From positions 105,274,942-105,338,941 of the forward strand of contig CM051455.1 of the NCBI GenBank assembly GCA_028274465.1: DNA of 64,000 bases, written 5' to 3'. Of the stretch, positions 1-9,939 are shown in pieces. Position numbers and translations under genes: made by a program. Within the stretch, counting starts at the first letter, position 1. The number at the start of each line of letters is the position of its first letter. The notes beneath the pieces were generated by a model. That model made no database searches. It was given only the letters and a program-made list of their open reading frames with translations, and was not told the origin of the DNA. The DNA is from Plantago ovata (taxonomy: Eukaryota; Streptophyta; Magnoliopsida; Lamiales; Plantaginaceae).

Positions 1-219
1 CTTCTCCATGCCAGCAATTGGGGCATGCATTTGTGGGCAATTCGCTACATGGAAATGAATGCTGAAAAGCATCATCACACTGCCTGCAAAAATGCAAGAA
101 TTCTTCAACTACAAGTCCGTAGGCTTCTGGAAAACTACGAAAAGGACTGTGTTGAATTCACTGCACTTGCTGAGAAGATTGTAAGAGAGATTTTGAGAAA
201 ATCCTCTGAAAGAGCTTAA
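1..219 (+). CDS. C-terminal end of the last coding region of Cop-1 (partial)
   Basis: The reading frame is open from the window edge and ends with TAA at 217-219. The last 64 codons from the methionine at 25 are nearly identical to the C-terminus of the 262-residue open stretch in Cop-3 (50734-51522). The segment is basic and likely helical, with a His-rich patch (AEKHHHTAC), regularly spaced Leu and Arg, and an ILRKSSxRA end. I do not recognise a known enzyme domain. Its near-identity in two separate copies suggests the tail domain was kept under constraint or that the copies are young. Function unknown. Confidence 0.6.
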   Translation, partial: LLHASNWGMHLWAIRYMEMNAEKHHHTACKNARILQLQVRRLLENYEKDCVEFTALAEKIVREILRKSSERA

Positions 220-485
220 GTCCCTGCAATAGTTTTTTGTTAAAGTTTTTGCTTGCTGGTTCTGTTTAAGTTATCTATGCTTTTTCTTGTAAACTTCTGA
301 AAGATAACTATCAGCAATGAAACTTTTGACTCTTATTGGTTTTTGATTATGCAATTTACTTATGCTTACTGTTTAATTATTCAAGTATGCTTGCATTAAT
401 CAACTGATTTATTCAACATCAGAAACCTCTAAAAGGGTAACAATTAATTTAGCCATGGACTGCTAACATCAAAATGGGGGAAATT
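220..485 (+). other. Cop-1 3' untranslated stretch with polypurine tract
   Basis: This non-coding stretch lies between the coding end and the LTR. It ends in a purine run (AAAATGGGGGAAATT) directly before the TG of the LTR, the expected place for the plus-strand primer. It matches Cop-2 at 23335-23526 and Cop-3 at 50468-50733 (complement). Confidence 0.7.
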
Positions 486-2092
486 TGTTATCAAACTTGT
501 AATTTTGATGAGTAATTAACCATGCTAAATTAAGGAAAGTCCAGTGATTAGTACTCTTAAGGTCCATAGGAATTTAGAATTTTAAGGACATTGTAAAAGA
601 GGAACGTTTGCTGATGACTTAGTATAGGTTCTAGATAAGTTATTTCTTTTGCGTATGATGTATTTTATTTTCTGAAAAGAAAATAACTTATTGATGTTTT
701 AGCTTATGATGTATCTTATTTTCTGAAAAGAGAATAACCTATTGAAGCATTTAGAAACCGCTCAGAATCTTGAAGACTTTTGAAGATCTGAAGACTTGAA
801 GAATTCGAAGATCTGAAGACTAGAAGATTGCTGAAGACTGGCATCTACAAAGGCACGTGTTGCTCAGAAAGTGGAAATTTCAGCAACATCATTGCATAAG
901 TGAAAATCTGAAAGACAGAGTAGGTTGTGCTTGCTGAAAATGAGACTAACCACTTGCTCATGGAACATATGTGACCCCTTGCTGAAAGTACTTGAATTTG
1001 CGCTCCAATGTTACTGTTTGAATTATATTCAAATATGCATTAAATGCAAAGCTTACACACGAAGGACATGAAGACTAGAAGACAAACAAAGACGCTGCTG
1101 AAAGTACAAAAGCAAGATAGTGACATGTTAAGGAACAAAAGCCTTAGGATTTGAAATTCAAACGGCTCCTTACTTACACTATAAATAGAGGTCATCCGGC
1201 AAAGAGTTGAAGTGTGTCAACAACGTGATCAAACTCTCACTTGTGCTTAAAACTCACATACCTTCAAACTCTCTACAACTGCCATTGATCCGTTCCAAGA
1301 CTTAAAGCTTGAAAAAGCTACTTGTGAAGAAGTAGAAAAAACTCAGCTAAGAAATTAGTTAAGTGTTCTTTCTTTCGAACAAGAACAAGTCTTGACACCA
1401 GAAACAATCAAACTTGTTTACTCCAAAGTATTCAAAGTTGTGTTTCTTAGATTACTTGTTGTAACTGAATAAGTTATAATTAAGTTATCTCACCCCAAAA
1501 CTCTCAAACTTAAAATACACCCTTTCAGGCGTGATATTCAGGGGGAACTTAATCGAGCATAGTTTTACTGATTAAAAGTACCAAGTTTGGTGGAGAACAA
1601 GGTTACGTTCTCTAGATTAGGTTGGAGACAAAGCAAGTGTGCTTTGGTTTCTGTTGAATCGCTCTAGATAGGAGATTGTAAGGAACCTCAATCATATCTT
1701 AGTGGATTCAGTCCTAGAAAGGACGAAGTGGATTAGTTGAGAGATTACGCCACTCTCAGATACCACTATAAAAGTGTTCGTGTGATTTACTTTCTGTACT
1801 TAGCTTTCAGCAATTCATATCTGTCTGTACAAAGTCACTCACATCACTTGCTGAAACCATTACTTACTGAAAAAGCACTTATTGTATCAAAGACTTCCGC
1901 TCTCTGATTTTAAGTATCAGCAAACCAAAGCTACTCTAAAGTAACTTACGCTTGCTGAGAAAGTTAAGTATCAGCAAACTCATTACTGATAAGTAATAAG
2001 CACTTGCTGAGAAAGTTTTAAACGACGAAAGTTTGAAAAGACTATTCACCCCCCCCCCTCTAGTCTTTTCTTGTTGTTTAAAGGGACCAACA
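486..2092 (+). repeat. Cop-1 3' LTR (about 1.6 kb)
   Basis: It begins TGTTATCAAACTTG and ends GGGACCAACA, the TG...CA form expected of an LTR. It matches over its whole length the Cop-2 LTRs and, in complement, the Cop-3 LTRs. It contains a TATA-like ACTATAAATAGAGG near 1180-1193 and a C-run/TCTAGTC end near 2050 typical of SIRE-type LTRs. The 3' half is dense in TTGCTGA and TCAGCAA words. Confidence 0.9.
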
Positions 2093-2389
2093 CTTTCATA
2101 TGACTAGTTTCTGCACATGAGGAAACAAGAAACCAAGGAGCAGAATCCACAAAGGAAAACAAAAAATTGCAAAGAAAAGCACAAAGAGTGCAAACAAGCA
2201 CAATGTAACCGAGAACTTCGAGAGAACAAGCACGCAAGGCAACCAAGATCATATTTACTGGAAAAGATAGGGGGAAAGAAATAGGGTAAGAAAGTGAATT
2301 TTTTTTAGAGCAAACCCCGATAGCCTATTCTTCTTTAGAGAATTGAATGCTGAAATTATAAATAAGCTAAACAGAAAGAAGGAGTATAG

Positions 2390-2407
2390 TCCCCGGCAAC
2401 GGCGCCA
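2390..2407 (-). promoter_or_regulatory. Ath-a primer binding site, tRNA-Asp type
   Basis: The minus strand reads TGGCGCCGTTGCCGGGGA, which pairs with the 3' end of plant tRNA-Asp. It lies three bases inside the 5' LTR. A tRNA-Asp primer is usual for Athila-type elements. Confidence 0.85.
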
Positions 2408-2410
2408 ATT

Positions 2411-3628
2411 TGATGAACCGAGATTGTGAGGCTCAATTAATCAAATAAATTTGTTTTTAGCCAAAGGAAATTCAAAACTACAACAAAAACCAAGGTACGT
2501 AGTGTAGAAGTAAAATAACCTCGAGTGGCGATCTCTAAGGACTATAACTAGCTTTATCTAATTTAACTTAAACTATAAACTCAATAAACGACTTAGCACA
2601 TATTTTCTTATCAATAATAATGGAAGTTAGCGATAGTATGATCATTCAAAGCATCAGGTTAATAATCATGCATGAAGTACTTGAACGTTTGCATAGAAAT
2701 CTAAGATCATGAATTGTCCAATGTGTTCCGTTCAATTCAACACTATGAATATAGAGGGCTTAGATAGATCAAAGAAATAAAGCAATAAGTCAAGTCTGAA
2801 TCGCGTTACAGCCAATCATGCATAATCAAGAACCCTAGCTAAGAAATCACATACTATCACCAACGATAGATTTAGCTACTCATAGATAAATTGCAATCAA
2901 CAAGAATCAAAGCAAGATTGAATGAAAACATGTTGAAAGAAATAAATAAAAGTAGAAAAATCGTGAGATAAAATGTTACCAACGAAGGGCGTCAATCTCC
3001 AAAGAATTGCTAACTCACAAGCAAGAATTGATAAACAACGAGGTCCGATTGCTATGCTTAATCCTCCAAATTGATAAAAAAAAGAGTATCCTATGCTAAG
3101 AATTCCCAGAACAGGCTCTGGAGAATTTGTCTCTCAAAATAATGTCAAAAAGGTATGAAAAACGTAGAAACAGGCAAAACTATATATAGGAGTGCGGAAG
3201 ACGTGGGGCGAACCGCCCCAGACGCCGGGCGAACCGCCTGACGTGGGGCGAACGTTCCCACATCCCCGGGCGAACTCCCGGGAGCTCCCGTGGCGGTGGA
3301 CGCGTTTTCTTGACTTGATTTCCTTTTTGGACTCGAATTTTGCCTTCTAGTGACCTTTAAGCCTTGAAACTCGACCCCTAGACCTCAAATCTCGTCTGGA
3401 ACCTTCTAGATACACCACGGATGACCACGAAACACCGAATCTTCGTTCTATTCAACATAACTGCCCGGAAAATCACGTTTTTTTTCCTAAAACCTGAAAT
3501 ATGCAAAGAAAAGGGAAACGTGACACTATTCTAATAAAATGCACTAAAATATAGCTAAATTAACATAGAGGATAGCTAAATAGGTGGAAAAAAAGACTCG
3601 AATGAAGGTGTAAAATACACGTTCATCA
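2411..3628 (-). repeat. Ath-a 5' LTR (1218 bp)
   Basis: The ends are TGATGAAC and GTTCATCA, a long terminal inverted repeat shared by this group. In the minus-strand direction it holds an AT-rich U3, a GC-rich palindrome array (3290-3204) and a TATATATAG box near 3190. It is close to the Ath-g LTRs. It abuts plus-strand Ath-b sequence at 3629. Confidence 0.9.
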
Positions 3629-4594
3629 CTAAATTCCTAGGAAGGAGGTAGAGTGAGGTGTGTGATCCTTTGTTTGAAACCTATTCTAACGAATAGGTTT
3701 GGGGAGGGGGTTACCATTATTATGACTTGTTTTTCGTCTTGTTGAGTCATGTTGAGTGTGTTTTTATTTTTTGTGAGTTTGTGCTCCAACCTATTCTTTC
3801 GAATAGGTTTGGGGAGGTCGTTGTATTGTCATTGTTATTTCCTTTCATTGTACTTCCATTGCTACTGCTAGCTATAAAAAAAATCGAAAAAAAAGAAAAA
3901 AAATCAAAAATTTCAGAATCTGGAAAAAGAAAAAAAAAGAAAAAAAGAATAAGACCCAAAAAAAACAAAAACAAAAGAAGGGTCCAAGCAAGCCAAAAAT
4001 CAGTTTTAGCAAAGTATTGCATTATTTTTTCAGCTTTTGTAGTAGTTCGTAATCGAGTTGTAAATTCTTCCTTGTGTTCTCGTGTCGCCTAGTCCAAGGT
4101 TTATTCTAGACCACCCTCGTCCTGCCATTCAGGAAGTGGTGAAGAGCTTTTATTTAAGAGTCGGGTAGAATAGGGGAGTGTTGTCTTTTAGGGAACCCTC
4201 CTTCGTTTGATGAGAGCCAGTATTGGTTCGACCTCTCTTGAGGGAAAGTCTCACTTGGTGAACAGAAGTAAGCCCTCAGTTTCATAGGCACGGGGGAAAC
4301 CATTTGTATTTTGATATGCATCATTACGTCGTCATTGACTAGGTCCAGGTAGAGAATGTTACGAGAGACTCTCTTGTTTAACAAAGTGCATATGTGAATG
4401 TGTATAGGTTCAATAGAGACATTCTTCAACCTACTTCCATGTTATGATTTGTATGGTCTTTGTTCATAAGCATTTGGTAGATACAATCGATTAGTTCATC
4501 ATGTTTGGCATGAGACTCCTCTTTGTGTTGTATGTAGATTTCATAGAGTCTAGCTAGTTGCTTGAGGACAAGCAAAGGTTCGGTTTGGGGAGTT
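3629..4594 (+). other. Ath-b 3' non-coding region with hairpin/polypurine modules
   Basis: Two short hairpins (CCTATTC...GAATAGG at 3680-3697 and 3790-3807) are each followed by a purine run GGTTTGGGGAGG. Next come an A-rich tract (about 3875-4000), a conserved block (about 4095-4440) and a terminal polypurine tract GGTTTGGGGAG before 4595. The same order is found in Ath-d, Ath-f, Ath-g, Ath-i and Ath-j. Confidence 0.75.
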
Positions 4595-6118
4595 TGATGA
4601 CAGTGTTTTTTACACTATCATTCGGGTCTTTTTCACCAATTTGGCTATCCTCTTGCATGCATTTTAGTGCATTTTGTTAGAATAGTGTCACGTTTCCATT
4701 TCTTTTGTTATTTTCAGGTTTTAGGTGAAAATCGCACTTTTGGATGTAAATCATGGTGAAACATTGAAGTTTTGGTGCAACAAGATCACCCGTGGTGTGT
4801 TAAGGAGTACCGGGACGTATTTCCAGGCCAAAAGACCAAGATTCGGAGCTCAACACCGTGCCCAAGGCCAAGGAGAACATGAAAGATTCGAGATATCTTG
4901 TATGAGGCGAAAACGTTAGTTCATTCGGAGTTCGGATGAAGATTTTGGAACCTTTGAAGTGAAATCTGGAGGTTCCATTTGCATAGTCTCAGTATTTTAG
5001 GTACCTGTCTTTCATACGATATTGGATTGGGATGTGTTTATAACCTACACGTAGATAACTCAAAGAGCTATCCAACGGTGGGTCTTACGTGCCAATCCGA
5101 GTTCGGACGCGCCCGGAATCTCTGTTCGAACGTAGACAAAAAACTGACGAACTTGCTGCCAGCCACAGGCGGACCGCCGGGTACGGGGGCGGACAGCCCC
5201 ACAGTTTCCGGAAGTTTGTGTTATTTTATATATAAAATTCGAATTTTCACATTCCATCTTCATATTTGGAGAGACATAAACCCTAGAGCTTGTTCTGGGT
5301 ATTCTTTGACTTAGAATCATTATTTCTTAGCGATTTTGGAGCTAGAGTAGAGATTTGGAAATCAATTGATCTCACCTTGCTAGATCTTTGTGAGTTTAGC
5401 AATTCGCCGAAGATTGAAAACCTTTGGCGGTAACTTTGTATCTCACAATTCTGCTATTTATCTTTCAATTCAACATGTTTTCATTCATTATTGCTTCAAT
5501 TACGATTGTTGATTGTGTTATTGATATGAGTAGCTAAGCATCTAGTTGGTGATAATATGTGAATTCGTAGCTAGGGTTTGTATTATGCATGATTGAGTTT
5601 CTGAGTCTTTTACTTGTTTAATTATCTTAATTCGATTCTTTGATCCAACTAATCCATATATCTTCGTAGAAAAGTGTTAGAAACACTAGGACAATTCAAG
5701 ATCATCGATTCGATTATATATAATTTGCAAGTACTGCTTGAACTAAGACTGACAACCTTAGCCAAGTATTAGTATAGATAGAAAGCTTTCAAAATACACG
5801 TCTACAAATATGTCTTTGGTGTTTGTAAATCGAATTACTTTTAAGGTAGTACGAGTTGCACTTTCATGCATAATTAGAACTTGATGCTTAGAACGAGCAT
5901 ACTATCACCAGCTTTCTCCATATATTGTTAAGTCGAGTTAATATAAATTTTTTTTCTGAAATTATATATAGTTATTTAGTTAAAGATAGTTAAGTCCCTA
6001 GAGATTGACACTCGAGGTCATCTTACCTCTGCACTACGTGTTTTGTGTTGTTGTGAGTTGCCCTTTGGCTTTCAAACAAATTTATTCGATTGTTCGAGTC
6101 TGACAATCTCGTTCATCA
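4595..6118 (+). repeat. Ath-b 3' LTR (1524 bp)
   Basis: It begins TGATGACAG and ends CGTTCATCA. It matches the Ath-h 5' LTR (36728-38110) over most of its length. A small GC-rich palindrome pair lies at 5161-5202 and an ATATATA box follows near 5226. The sequence after 6118 is minus-strand Ath-c, with no primer site, so this is a 3' LTR. Confidence 0.85.
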
Positions 6119-6859
6119 ACGAACTCACAAGGAAAAAATAAAAATAAACTCAACATGACTCAACAATACGTAAAACAAGTCATAATGATAGTAACTCCCT
6201 CTCCTAACCTATTCGTTAGAATAGGTTTTACACAAAGGATCACACACCTCACTCTACCTCCTTCCTAGGCATTTAGCAATCTCAATAAGCAAGGTGAAGA
6301 CTTGTTGCCTCTTACGTACATAATTACACGAGAATACAACCAAAGACTCAAACATGCAACATTTTATAAGGCCTTCGCGAACCGCAGTAGAGAAAACACC
6401 ACATAGTGATGTCGAGACTACCAAGTTTAACTAGTGCATATACAAATATGACAAGTCAAGCGAGACAAACCTCAAACTATTCCATAGAGATGCAATGCAT
6501 GGGCAATGGTCATAAACACTTAGTCTATACAATAAACAATTTCAAAAAATTTGGCAATAAACTCCACACAACATCATGCAAACTCCACACAACATCATGC
6601 AAAGACTAGACTAAGGATGAATGCATACGAACAAACTAAATCCTAAGAAAGCAGTAAACGTGCAATGCAAAGGTACAAGATACAATACTCAACGACATAA
6701 GTCATACAATACTAACATCATAGTTCACACAACACACCCCCCACATGACGCTCAAGCTGGTCCCCAGCAAAAGAGAATGAGGAATACAAAGTGATACTAG
6801 ATGTTACCGAATGTGTGGCCTCGGTCGGCTGTGTATACCAGAATTGACATGTGAAAAGA
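6119..6859 (-). other. Ath-c 3' non-coding region (partial)
   Basis: It holds one hairpin/polypurine module (6208-6225) and the conserved CCTAGGAAGGAGG stretch (complement near 6262-6274). The downstream block and the 3' LTR expected next are absent because the sequence stops at 6119. A short tandem repeat (about 22 bp, two copies) lies near 6559-6600. Confidence 0.65.
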
Positions 6860-7518
6860 CTAGTAATCCGGGTCATAATCCCCGTAATAGTCATTCCACA
6901 TGTAATAGAGAAGATCCTGGGACTGCTGTAAGGTCTCCTGCTGCCGGTCCAAGAGCATCTGCTGCTGCAATATGAGCTGCCTATCGTTCCGACGATGCTC
7001 CTCCGCGAGCTCCCAATCACTGTTGCGCTGGGCAACATATGCATCAAGTGTATGTTGCAAACCTTGTACAGTGGAGGTCAGGTTTGCAACATTGGCATCG
7101 AACCCACGGAATCTATCATCGAGGTAGGTCCTGAGCTCAGTAAAATCAAACCCACGGGAACCACGTGTGGCTCGAGGTGGCTGTTGTGACCCACTAGGAG
7201 CGGCGGTGTCTAGAATAGGGTCCGGAATATGGTCCCGATCATCTGTCTCCATGTCATCCTCATCACTCGGTGAGGAGGGTGGTGAGTCATCGGCGGCGGC
7301 AGCTGAAGGTATGGTCTGTCGGAACCTATGCTCCTGCTCAGTGATAGATGTTGGAGTCAAGGTCGAGGTGACTGAGCCGGTCTCGTCAATACCCTCTACC
7401 CCGTGGTATCTGCAGTAGTCGGTGATCAGGCAGGGAAAGACAAAGGGCTTCCTCTTTTTGTTCCAATGCCTCTCATACTCTTCATAGATGATGTTGCCGA
7501 TGTCAATGTTGTGCCGAC
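6860..7518 (-). pseudogene. Ath-c second gene, C-terminal part (PF20167-like)
   Basis: This is the part downstream of the solo LTR insertion. It matches the C-terminal half of the Ath-j gene (45651-46721). Features shared by both: a Pro/Asp/Glu-rich linker (SPSDEDDMETDD), a GSRGFDF motif, then a long helical stretch rich in Arg and Gln (RQLILQQQ) and an acidic aromatic end (WNDYYGDYDPDY). The function of this protein type in plant elements is unknown. It occupies the position of the env-like gene in other Athila elements, but I see no signal peptide or membrane segment here. The gene as a whole is broken by the LTR insertion. Confidence 0.6.
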
Positions 7519-8718
7519 TGATGAACGTGTATTTTACACTTTTATTCGAGTCTTTTGTTACCTATTTTGCTATCCTCTATGTTAATTTAGCTATATTTTA
7601 ATGCATTTTATTAGAATAGTGTCACGTTTCCCTTTAGTTTGCATTTTACAAGTTTTAGGTGAAAAACGTGTTTTCCGGGCAATTATATTGAAGAGAACGA
7701 AGAATCGGTGTTCCGAGGACATTTTTGGAGTATCTAGAAGGTTCCAGATGAGATTTGAAGTCTAGGGGTCGATTTTGAAGGCTTAAAGGTCACTAGAAGG
7801 CAAAATCCGAGTCCGAAAAGGAGAAAAAATCCAAAAATGCGTAAAAAACGCGTTCCTCGCCGACTGGACCTCTCGGTCGGTTCGTCCGGGATGTGGGGTG
7901 GTTCGCCCCACACCAGGCGGCTCGCCCGGTGTGTGGGGCGACTCGCCCCACACGTTCCGAACTCCTATATATAGTTGCTGTTTCTCTACGTTTTTTCATA
8001 CTTTCTCAGACCTTCTTTGATACCTTTCTCATTAGTTTTAGGTAGAAATTCTCCAGAGCCTGTTCTAGGAATTCTTAGCATAGGAGACTATTTTTCTTAT
8101 CAATTTGGAGCTTGTGAGTTCGCGAATCTTCGGAGATTGACAACCTTCGACGGTAACATTGTATCTCACGATTTTTCTATTTATATTTATATCTTTCAAC
8201 ATGTTTTCATTCAATCTTGCTATGATTTCTGTTGATTGCATGACATCTATGAGTTGGTAAATCTATCGTTGGTGATAGTATGTGATTTCTTACCGAGGGT
8301 TCTTAATTATGCATGATGGCGGTAATGCGAATCAGACTTTGAGTTATTGCTTTATTTCTTTGATCTATCTAAGCCCTCTATCATCGTAGTGTTGAATTGA
8401 ACGGAACACATTGGACAATTCATGATCTTAGATCTTTATGCCAAACGATCGGGTACTTCATGCATGATTATTAACCTGCTATGCTTTGAATGATCATACT
8501 ATCACTAACTTCCATTATCTTGATAAGAAAAATTTGTGCTAAGTCGTCTGTTGATTTTATAGTTTAAGTTAAATTAGATAAAGCTAGTTATAGTCCTTAG
8601 AGATCGACACTCGAGGTTATTTTACTGCTACACTACGGTTTTCGTTGTAGTTGAGAATTGCCTTTGGCTAAGAACAAATTTATTTGATTAATTGAATCTG
8701 ACAAATTCCAGTTCATCA
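7519..8718 (+). repeat. Solo LTR, Athila-like, inserted in the Ath-c second gene
   Basis: It begins TGATGAACG and ends GTTCATCA, 1200 bp long, with no internal element sequence. Flanks are CCGAC (7514-7518) and ACGAC (8719-8723), a target duplication with one difference. It is of the Ath-i LTR class: a palindrome array at 7890-7954 lies directly before the TATATATAG box near 7967-7975. A solo LTR of this kind is what remains after recombination between the two LTRs of one element. Confidence 0.9.
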
Positions 8719-9390
8719 ACGACCCAAAAGACAGTAGATAAGCTCTGCATACCATGGCTGAATCGAAGTATCACTGGATCGAGGAATGAGATTGGCTATG
8801 ATGAACTTCATAGTCGTCCTAGCCTCAAGGTTGAGGTCCTTCCTGTTCAGTCGCTCCGGTCTGTTGCCATATGGGTACACATAATCCTTATGGCAGATCA
8901 CCTGTGTGATGCTGTCGTCAATCACCCGGCTGGCCCTCGAGTACCTGTATGCATGTGCGCTCCCGGTGAACTCCCGGTCCCCTAAATGGATGAAGTCTGA
9001 AATCGTCTGTGGGGTCCACGACACTAGTGTGTTCCATACTGGGATACCCCCCATGTCCGCGCGGTCTGTGTATCCTATGTAGAACTCTTGAAGAAGCGAT
9101 ACATCATACCCCCGGAAACGGTTAGAGGTGTACCATTTCTAGTTCCTTCTTCCCTCCAAGCTGTAGAGCATCCGGCATGCTGGTGTGTTAGCATGGCTTG
9201 CTGGGATTTGGATTTTTCGGCCTCGGACGATGGAGCGGGGCTTAGCTGAGGCAGCTTCCTCCTCAAGGTCCATCCTAATAGAGATCGCCTGGAGCGATGG
9301 TTCATAGGCTCCGCTAGCTCGGGAGCTCGAGGCTGCTCCCTTGCCGTTATTGCTCTTGGATGACCCTTCTTTCTTCTTGGCACGAACCAT
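8719..9390 (-). pseudogene. Ath-c second gene, N-terminal part (PF20167-like)
   Basis: The start ATG (9390-9388) follows the intron acceptor by five bases. The N-terminus is basic and Ser/Lys-rich (KKKEGSSKSNNGKG), perhaps a nuclear signal. The core carries the motifs seen in Ath-j: VPWTP-like (here SWTPQTISDFIHLG), REFTGSxHAYxYSRASR, and MKFIIANLIPR. These resemble the 'putative plant transposon protein' domain, which I assign by memory of its FYA.../VRG/IN... pattern. The gene is interrupted by the solo LTR after its central domain and appears to be broken at about one or two further places. Confidence 0.6.
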
Positions 9391-9395
9391 GGTAC

Positions 9396-9939
9396 CTGAA
9401 ACACAACAATTAGTATCTTGTACTCAACAAAAATGATATGCTAGTGCAAATGCAATGTGTGCAAGTAAACGAGTGTCAACTTCGACCAACTCTACTCCCT
9501 CACCCCATGTTCTAGTCTAGCTACCTATGCTAAGAACAATCATGCAATTCATCACAATCATGTACTATATCATAATCAAGCTCATGCTAGACAACGAATA
9601 ACCTCAAATTCATAAGGCAACATGCATACCATAGTATCAAAAATCACCAAAAATCTCACAATCTACCCAATCAAGTGTTCTACCCAATAATCTATAGTCA
9701 TCATATCAAGTTGCTCGTATTTAGATAGGCATGAATGAATCAAAACAATGCAATCAAGACTTAGAAATCCTAATTGAGCAAAAGCCCCAATTCAACCATC
9801 CCAATGAAATTGACCATGCAATTGATAGAGAAATCATGTAATAATCACACAAACAAGTAACCCATACATCATATAAGCTCAACTGAAGTAAAAATCAAGA
9901 AACCCCCAATTTCGAAAATTAGGGTTCTTGAGGGGTTAC
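9396..9939 (-). other. Candidate leader intron of the Ath-c second gene (544 bp)
   Basis: On the minus strand, CTGAG|GTAACC (boundary 9940/9939) opens it and TGTTTCAG|GTACC (boundary 9396/9395) closes it, five bases before the ATG. It is AT-rich with no open frame. The Ath-f element has the same arrangement (18589-31329, about 551 bp once CACTA-1 is subtracted). Ath-j has the flanking leader and the ATG joined directly at 46955/46954. Spliced env-position transcripts are known for the barley Athila-type element BAGY-2. Confidence 0.65.

Larger units (their letters stand above)
1..2092 (+). mobile_element. Cop-1: 3' end of a non-autonomous SIRE-like Ty1/Copia LTR element
   Basis: This is the 3' part of an element that begins left of the window. 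It holds the end of a coding region (1-219), a 3' untranslated stretch with a polypurine run just before 486, and a complete 3' LTR. The same coding end, untranslated stretch and LTR recur in Cop-3 (minus strand, 48891-58438), which fixes the identity. It lies in the leader of the minus-strand Ath-a. The sequence to its right, starting CTTTC at 2093, matches the complement of the Ath-g leader near 20861-20870, so the insertion point is clear. The left flank and its target duplication are outside the window. Confidence 0.85.
2093..3628 (-). mobile_element. Ath-a: 5' end of an Athila-like Ty3/Gypsy element, minus strand
   Basis: Read on the minus strand, a 5' LTR (3628-2411) is followed by a tRNA-Asp primer site and an untranslated leader (2390-2093). 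The leader is close to that of Ath-g (20563-20870), so the two belong to the same family. The gag start would lie just left of 2093, but Cop-1 is inserted there and the remainder falls outside the window. No coding sequence of Ath-a is left in view. The open reading frame at 2046-2252 on the minus strand is leader sequence running into the Cop-1 LTR and is not a gene. Confidence 0.85.
3629..6118 (+). mobile_element. Ath-b: 3' end of an Athila-like element
   Basis: This piece holds the conserved 3' non-coding region (3629-4594) and a 3' LTR (4595-6118). It starts abruptly at the Ath-a LTR, so its body was cut off by that insertion or lies elsewhere. The LTR class (TGATGACAG start, about 1.4-1.5 kb) is the same as that of the Ath-h 5' LTR. 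No coding sequence remains. The lysine-rich open frame at 3727-4092 comes from the A-rich tract. Confidence 0.8.

Noticed and set aside
2046-2252. 68-codon frame with hydrophobic segment on the minus strand
   Set aside because: It covers the Ath-a leader and runs into the Cop-1 LTR; the related leader in Ath-g lies before the gag ATG.
3727-4092. Lysine-rich open frame (also 15419-15628 and 26350-26674, and Phe-rich frames on the other strand)
   Set aside because: They lie on the purine-rich tract of the 3' non-coding regions, have no conserved protein sequence between copies and are explained by base composition.
5060-5320. Frames within LTRs such as 4979-5314, 7793-8235, 19586-19798 and 39679-39882
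   Set aside because: They fall in U3/R regions, include TATA boxes and palindrome arrays, and differ in frame between paired LTRs.
6559-6600. Short 22-bp tandem repeat
   Set aside because: Two copies only, in decayed non-coding sequence; listed within the region and not treated as a finding.
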